DNA from: OCS155 cluster bacterium AG-426-D23
Lineage (GTDB): Bacteria; Actinomycetota; Acidimicrobiia; Actinomarinales; Actinomarinaceae
Length of the DNA: 41,995 bases
Direction of reading: 5' to 3'
NCBI GenBank assembly: GCA_003213165.1
Contig: QCNO01000006.1
Span: 1-41,995 of the forward strand
Made by a program: the position numbers and the translations under genes. Below the pieces are notes generated by a model. The model had not been told where the DNA came from. It searched no databases and worked only from the letters and a program-made list of their open reading frames with translations. Shown here one piece after another: positions 38,161-41,995 of the stretch (the stretch's first letter is position 1; every line of letters begins with the position of its first letter).

Positions 38161-39813
38161 ATGAATCATAAATTAAAAATTGGTCTAATTTTAGAAAATG
38201 AATACGTTAATAGCCATCTAAAAGAGTTAATAGAATGGGTATCTAACCAAAATGAAATGGAAATATCTCACTATCTTGTTGCAGATAATGTGCCAAATAC
38301 TCAAAGTTCGAAAATTAAAAAACTATTTTCTTTAAGTTTTATAAAAAAATATTTGAATAGTTATCTTAAAAAGTTGATTATGAGATATGAAGAAAAAAGA
38401 AATTTATCAAACAGTAGGCTTCATTCGAACATATTAAACAAATTTAAAATTACTGAATTTGAAATCAACAAATTCGTATACAGTGCTCAATATTCAAAAA
38501 ATGGTATCTCCATAGTATTAGAAGAAGATTCTTTGAAAGAGCTCAAAAAATTGAACTTAGATGTTCTCTTAAGGTTTAATAAAAGAATACTAAGAGGGGG
38601 AATTTTAAATTTAAACAAATTTGGAATACTGTCACTACACCTTGGAGATGATATGAAATACAGAGGTGGTCCAAGTGGATTTTGGGAAGTGTATAATAAA
38701 GAACCAAATTCAGGGTTTATAATTCAACAGCTCACAGAAAATTTAGATAATGGAAACTTATTGTTTAGGGGACAAATTTCAACAGAAAAAACTTGGTTGC
38801 TGAATAGAGCAGAATTAAATCTCAGATCATATTTTTATTTAAAACAAACATTGAAAAAAATAGCCACAAATCAAAAGCTACCTAATTTCATTAAAAATGT
38901 TCCTTACACCGATAAAGTTTACAGAAATCCAACAAACTATCAGTTAATAAAATATATTCTTATGAGAATTCAAAATAAACTTAATGATTTAAATTTCAAC
39001 AATAAAAATAATAGATATCAAGTTGGTTTTCAAAAAAATACTTGGGGGAATCTTGAATATAGAAAATCAATTTTTATTGAAAACGAAGAAGGTACATTTA
39101 ATGCCGATCCTTTCGTAATTGAAAAAGATAATAAAAACTTCTGTTTTGTAGAGTGCTTTAACTACTCAGAAAAAAAAGCAAAAATAAATGTATACGAACT
39201 ATCTGAAAAAGGATATGTATTTCTTGGAACAGCACTAGAAGAAAGTTTTCACTTATCTTTCCCTTATATTTTTGAATTTAACAACGAGATTTATATGGTT
39301 CCAGAGAGCTCCAAAAATAGAGATATTAGATTGTATAAATGCCAGAACTTTCCTTTGGACTGGAGACTACAAGAGGTCTTAATTGATAATATAGACGCCG
39401 CCGACAGCATGATTTTTCAAAAAGATAATAAATGGTGGCTAATGACGAATGAAGATCCTCTGAGGCTTAATAATCACAATTACCAAATGAATTTATATTA
39501 TTCTGAAAATTTACTAGACGGTGAGTGGATTTCTCATAAAAATAATCCAATAATTATGGACTCCAATAAGGCAAGAAATGCGGGCTTAGTATTTGATGGA
39601 AGTGATGTATTTAGGGTTTCTCAAGCGTTTGGTTTTTACAAAAAATATGGTGAAAATTTTTCATTAAACAAAATTGAAATGTTGGATACCAATAATTATT
39701 TAGAAACAATGTTTTCTGTTCATAGAAAATTTTTTGACAAACGTATTCTTGGCTCTCACCATTTACACTCAAATAATATTTTTAGTGTGTTTGATATCTG
39801 GAAAAAAACTTAA
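38161..39813 (+). CDS. Formyltransferase-like / five-bladed beta-propeller fusion protein
   Basis: 550 residues in two parts. Residues about 1-235 resemble a methionyl-tRNA-formyltransferase-like fold: LKIGLILENEYV, LDVLLRFNKRIL, then FGILSLHLGDDMKYRGGPSGFW, matching the H-P/G-D-x-x-RG-x-x-P-x-x-W active-site pattern, and GFIIQQLTENLDNGNLL. Residues about 280-550 form a propeller-type domain (FNADPFVIE, FPYIFEFNNEIYMVPESS, WWLMTNE, ARNAGLVF) like the N-terminal domain of glucosamine inositolphosphorylceramide transferase GINT1. It may formylate or act on an amino sugar. It stands alone after the tRNA-Phe element. Confidence 0.72.
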   Translation: MNHKLKIGLILENEYVNSHLKELIEWVSNQNEMEISHYLVADNVPNTQSSKIKKLFSLSFIKKYLNSYLKKLIMRYEEKRNLSNSRLHSNILNKFKITEFEINKFVYSAQYSKNGISIVLEEDSLKELKKLNLDVLLRFNKRILRGGILNLNKFGILSLHLGDDMKYRGGPSGFWEVYNKEPNSGFIIQQLTENLDNGNLLFRGQISTEKTWLLNRAELNLRSYFYLKQTLKKIATNQKLPNFIKNVPYTDKVYRNPTNYQLIKYILMRIQNKLNDLNFNNKNNRYQVGFQKNTWGNLEYRKSIFIENEEGTFNADPFVIEKDNKNFCFVECFNYSEKKAKINVYELSEKGYVFLGTALEESFHLSFPYIFEFNNEIYMVPESSKNRDIRLYKCQNFPLDWRLQEVLIDNIDAADSMIFQKDNKWWLMTNEDPLRLNNHNYQMNLYYSENLLDGEWISHKNNPIIMDSNKARNAGLVFDGSDVFRVSQAFGFYKKYGENFSLNKIEMLDTNNYLETMFSVHRKFFDKRILGSHHLHSNNIFSVFDIWKKT

Positions 39814-39814
39814 A

Positions 39815-40855
39815 TTATTTAAGAAATTTATCTTTAAAATATTTTGTAAATCGTTTTGCTGCTTCTAAATTTGTATGGTTAGTCAATACAGACTCCTTTG
39901 CTGAAAAAACAAAGTTATGACTATCAACGACTTTTATATTTGAAAAACTATTTACTAAGTCATTATATAAATACTCTACGCACTCTGAATAAGTTTTGGT
40001 TGAAGATAGTTCTGAACTAACTGGAGATATTCCAATTATAAGATCAAAATTGTATTTCTTTGATAATTGAATCAAATAGTTAACAATTTTTTTTTCATAA
40101 TCACTTACATTACAAACAGAAGCATCTTCAAAACCTTTACTTATATAACTTATAGGAAAGTAGGTATTTAAATGATTTTCTATCTCTGCTAGAGTCACTT
40201 CTTCGTTAGCAATGTATTCAAGATGACCGTTACTAATTGAAGAGTTGTAAGATAAATTTTTTCCATCAAAATTATTTATCGAGTCTATTGTATTATTTTG
40301 CAACTTTTCTTTTAGAGTCGATTTTTCAGAGTATATTGGGATATTTATTTTTAATACTTCTTTAATATCGAATACTGTCATTTGAGACTTAAGGGACGAC
40401 ACACCTATCGGTGTATTTGCTATTAAGCTTTCGCTAAGTTGATTATATTTTGTAGGTGAGTCAAATCTTAAATCATTTTTTTCTGACATCCAGCCAGTAA
40501 AAGTTTGTAAAAATATAACTTTTTCAGCCTCAAATTTTTCTTTCTCAAAATAATTACTTATTCTCAGAATATCATCCTGTGGTGTAGATGAGCCATCGGT
40601 GCACAAATTTAATTCATTAACGTCAGGTATATACATTGAAAAACAAGAGCTATCACCTAAAAAGATAATATCTTTCTTGTCACTTATCAATTCCCATTTG
40701 TATGATGAGACTATTTTTGACGTCATGACTCTTTGGGTGCCAAATTCTGGAATACGATTATCCTTTGTTAAATAATAAACCAAAAAATTGAATATCAACA
40801 TTGAAGTTAATAAGCTAACAATAAATTTTCTAGAATTGGAAATAAACGAATTCAT
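39815..40855 (-). CDS. Membrane-anchored SGNH-like O-acyltransferase partner
   Basis: 346 residues. One N-terminal signal anchor (FIVSLLTSMLIFNFLVYYL) is followed by an extracytoplasmic domain with IIFLGDSSCFS, where GDS (Ser69) is the SGNH/GDSL block I, and VIFLQTFTGW, and a C-terminal SVLTNHTNLEAAKRF with a possible catalytic His in the D/N-x-x-H position. This matches AlgX/AlgJ/DltD-like proteins that work with an MBOAT acyltransferase to acetylate glycans outside. It overlaps the upstream MBOAT gene by 26 bp on the same strand, which supports a functional pair. It ends 1 bp from the convergent fusion gene. Confidence 0.75.
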   Translation of the reverse strand: MNSFISNSRKFIVSLLTSMLIFNFLVYYLTKDNRIPEFGTQRVMTSKIVSSYKWELISDKKDIIFLGDSSCFSMYIPDVNELNLCTDGSSTPQDDILRISNYFEKEKFEAEKVIFLQTFTGWMSEKNDLRFDSPTKYNQLSESLIANTPIGVSSLKSQMTVFDIKEVLKINIPIYSEKSTLKEKLQNNTIDSINNFDGKNLSYNSSISNGHLEYIANEEVTLAEIENHLNTYFPISYISKGFEDASVCNVSDYEKKIVNYLIQLSKKYNFDLIIGISPVSSELSSTKTYSECVEYLYNDLVNSFSNIKVVDSHNFVFSAKESVLTNHTNLEAAKRFTKYFKDKFLK

Positions 40856-41995
40856 TAACCTCCCCTTGAAAAATAAAAATTATTGAAAACAAAACTGCAA
40901 AAATAATTCCACAAATTATTGGAAATCTAGGCATTATTGTAGAGATCTTATAACCATATTTAACAATTTGTTTTTCTAAACAAATAAAAATAAAGGACAA
41001 TATCAAAACATACAAAAACTGATTATTTAATATGTTCAAACCTTCAGAACTAAATTTAAATATATTTATAAACATCAAATAAGCATGGTTAGGTCCCTCT
41101 GCTCTAAAAATACCCCATAAAATAATTATTAAAAACATTGAAATATAACGCCACAACCTGTGGTTTGTAAACCTTTTTAAGAATTTTAAATTTTCAACTA
41201 TATAAAAACAGCCATGCAGAAATCCCCAAATTAAGAAATTATAATTTGCACCGTGCCATAATCCTGAGACAACAAACACAAATAACACATTCCGCTGTGT
41301 TATTAATTCACTAATTCTGTTTCCTCCTAATGGAATATATAAATAATCTTTAAACCAACTTGTAAGAGACATGTGCCAACTACTCCAAAAACTGTGAAAG
41401 TCTTTTGACAAATATGGATAATTAAAGTTTTTTACAAGTTTGATATTCAACACTTTCCCTATGCCTCTGGCTATATTTGTATAAGAGGAAAAATCGAGAT
41501 ATATTTGAAAAGTAAAAGCCAATACTACTAGGAAGGTTGATAGAGAATTAAAATTTAAAAATTCGATTCCTGAATTTCCTGGATTAAACCCTTTATTTAC
41601 ATATATTGCCAAATAATCAGAGATCAATATTTTTTTTGCTAACCCAAGTAAAACTAAACTGCACCCCATCATGATATTGTCAAGATTTACTATTCTATTC
41701 AATTTCAATTGAGGGATGATATTATTTGCTCTCTCTATTGGTCCTGCAATAATTTGAGGAAAAAAAGTAACAAAACAGCCAAAAGTTATAAAATCTTTTT
41801 CAGGACTTATTTTTTTATAGGCAATATCAAATACGTATGAAAAAGATTGAAATGTGTAAAAAGAAATTCCTATTGGCAAGATAATCTTGAGAGTTGATAT
41901 TTGATATGGAATATTAATTAGATCAAGTAAGTCAGAAACACTAGTAACAAAAAAATTGAAATATTTAAAAAAACCTAACGTAGCAAAGTTAATGA
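40830..41995 (-). CDS. MBOAT-family membrane O-acyltransferase (5' end outside window)
   Basis: A polytopic protein continuing past the right edge: the frame is open from the window end, reading FKYFNFFVTSVSDLL and then IILPIGISFYTFQ, so the apparent TTG start at 41879 is internal. MBOAT signatures are LPIGISFYTFQSFSYVFD, FFPQIIAGPIERA, and the catalytic-His region FVVSGLWHGANYNFLIWG. These proteins transfer acyl groups across the membrane to polysaccharides such as alginate, teichoic acid or capsule. Paired with the SGNH-like gene after it by a 26-bp overlap. At least 388 residues of the expected ~470-500 are present. Confidence 0.88.
   Translation of the reverse strand, partial: INFATLGFFKYFNFFVTSVSDLLDLINIPYQISTLKIILPIGISFYTFQSFSYVFDIAYKKISPEKDFITFGCFVTFFPQIIAGPIERANNIIPQLKLNRIVNLDNIMMGCSLVLLGLAKKILISDYLAIYVNKGFNPGNSGIEFLNFNSLSTFLVVLAFTFQIYLDFSSYTNIARGIGKVLNIKLVKNFNYPYLSKDFHSFWSSWHMSLTSWFKDYLYIPLGGNRISELITQRNVLFVFVVSGLWHGANYNFLIWGFLHGCFYIVENLKFLKRFTNHRLWRYISMFLIIILWGIFRAEGPNHAYLMFINIFKFSSEGLNILNNQFLYVLILSFIFICLEKQIVKYGYKISTIMPRFPIICGIIFAVLFSIIFIFQGEVNEFVYFQF

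Noticed and set aside
41877-41879. TTG as the start of the MBOAT gene
   Set aside because: The frame continues to the window edge with typical MBOAT sequence before it, so this codon is an internal leucine of the LPIGISF motif.

Overview
The window is AT-rich, tightly packed bacterial DNA. Many genes overlap by 4 bp, start on GTG or TTG, or lack a clear Shine-Dalgarno. A class II (B12-dependent) ribonucleotide reductase, an MpaB/DUF2236 protein, an MshA-like glycosyltransferase and threonine-rich lipoprotein linkers together suggest a streamlined marine actinobacterium, for example the Actinomarinales/Acidimicrobiia type. That placement is an inference; no rRNA or other phylogenetic marker is present.

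Layout. (1) 1-13.3 kb is mostly housekeeping: the end of a RimB-like protease, rimK, a thioredoxin-fold protein, a SAM hydroxide adenosyltransferase, two membrane-anchored alpha/beta hydrolases, a minus-strand glycosyltransferase/acyltransferase/membrane-protein operon, nrdJ, a GT39-like membrane protein and a UDP-galactopyranose-mutase-like flavoprotein. (2) 13.3-17.4 kb is a tRNA-Val-anchored array. The 3' part of the tRNA is repeated exactly at 14614 and 16137 and in decayed form at 17240, and the intervals hold separate cargo: a predicted PD-(D/E)XK-EVE nuclease, a beta-propeller lipoprotein, and small proteins. (3) 17.5-34.5 kb is an envelope and surface-glycan region: a peptidoglycan-binding lipoprotein, several large polytopic proteins, a seven-gene minus-strand operon making a GDP-deoxyhexose (gmd, fcl-like, cupin, DegT aminotransferase, GT2, methyltransferase, membrane protein), and two GT4 genes converging on a tRNA-Arg. 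An MpaB-type protein and a small helical protein follow. (4) 34.6-37.3 kb holds tRNA-Lys and a GtrA / polytopic / GT2 operon. (5) 37.3-38.1 kb holds tRNA-Asp and tRNA-Phe, then a second minimal element: one membrane-protein gene between tRNA-Phe and an exact copy of its 3' 47 bp. (6) 38.2 kb to the end holds a formyltransferase/beta-propeller fusion and an SGNH-MBOAT pair cut by the window edge.

The most interesting signal is the shared design of the tRNA-Val and tRNA-Phe elements. Each carries a single cargo gene with no recombinase. Each gene is flanked on both sides by a tandem pair of ~11-bp direct repeats; the sequence differs between loci but the geometry is almost the same. The right-hand pair begins a few bases after the cargo stop codon and starts 134-136 bp before the tRNA copy. 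This looks like paired arm-type sites of a tyrosine recombinase on non-autonomous, single-gene, tRNA-targeting integrative elements, comparable in concept to tycheposons or satellite elements. One cargo is a plausible modification-dependent restriction enzyme, so these may be mobile defence cassettes.
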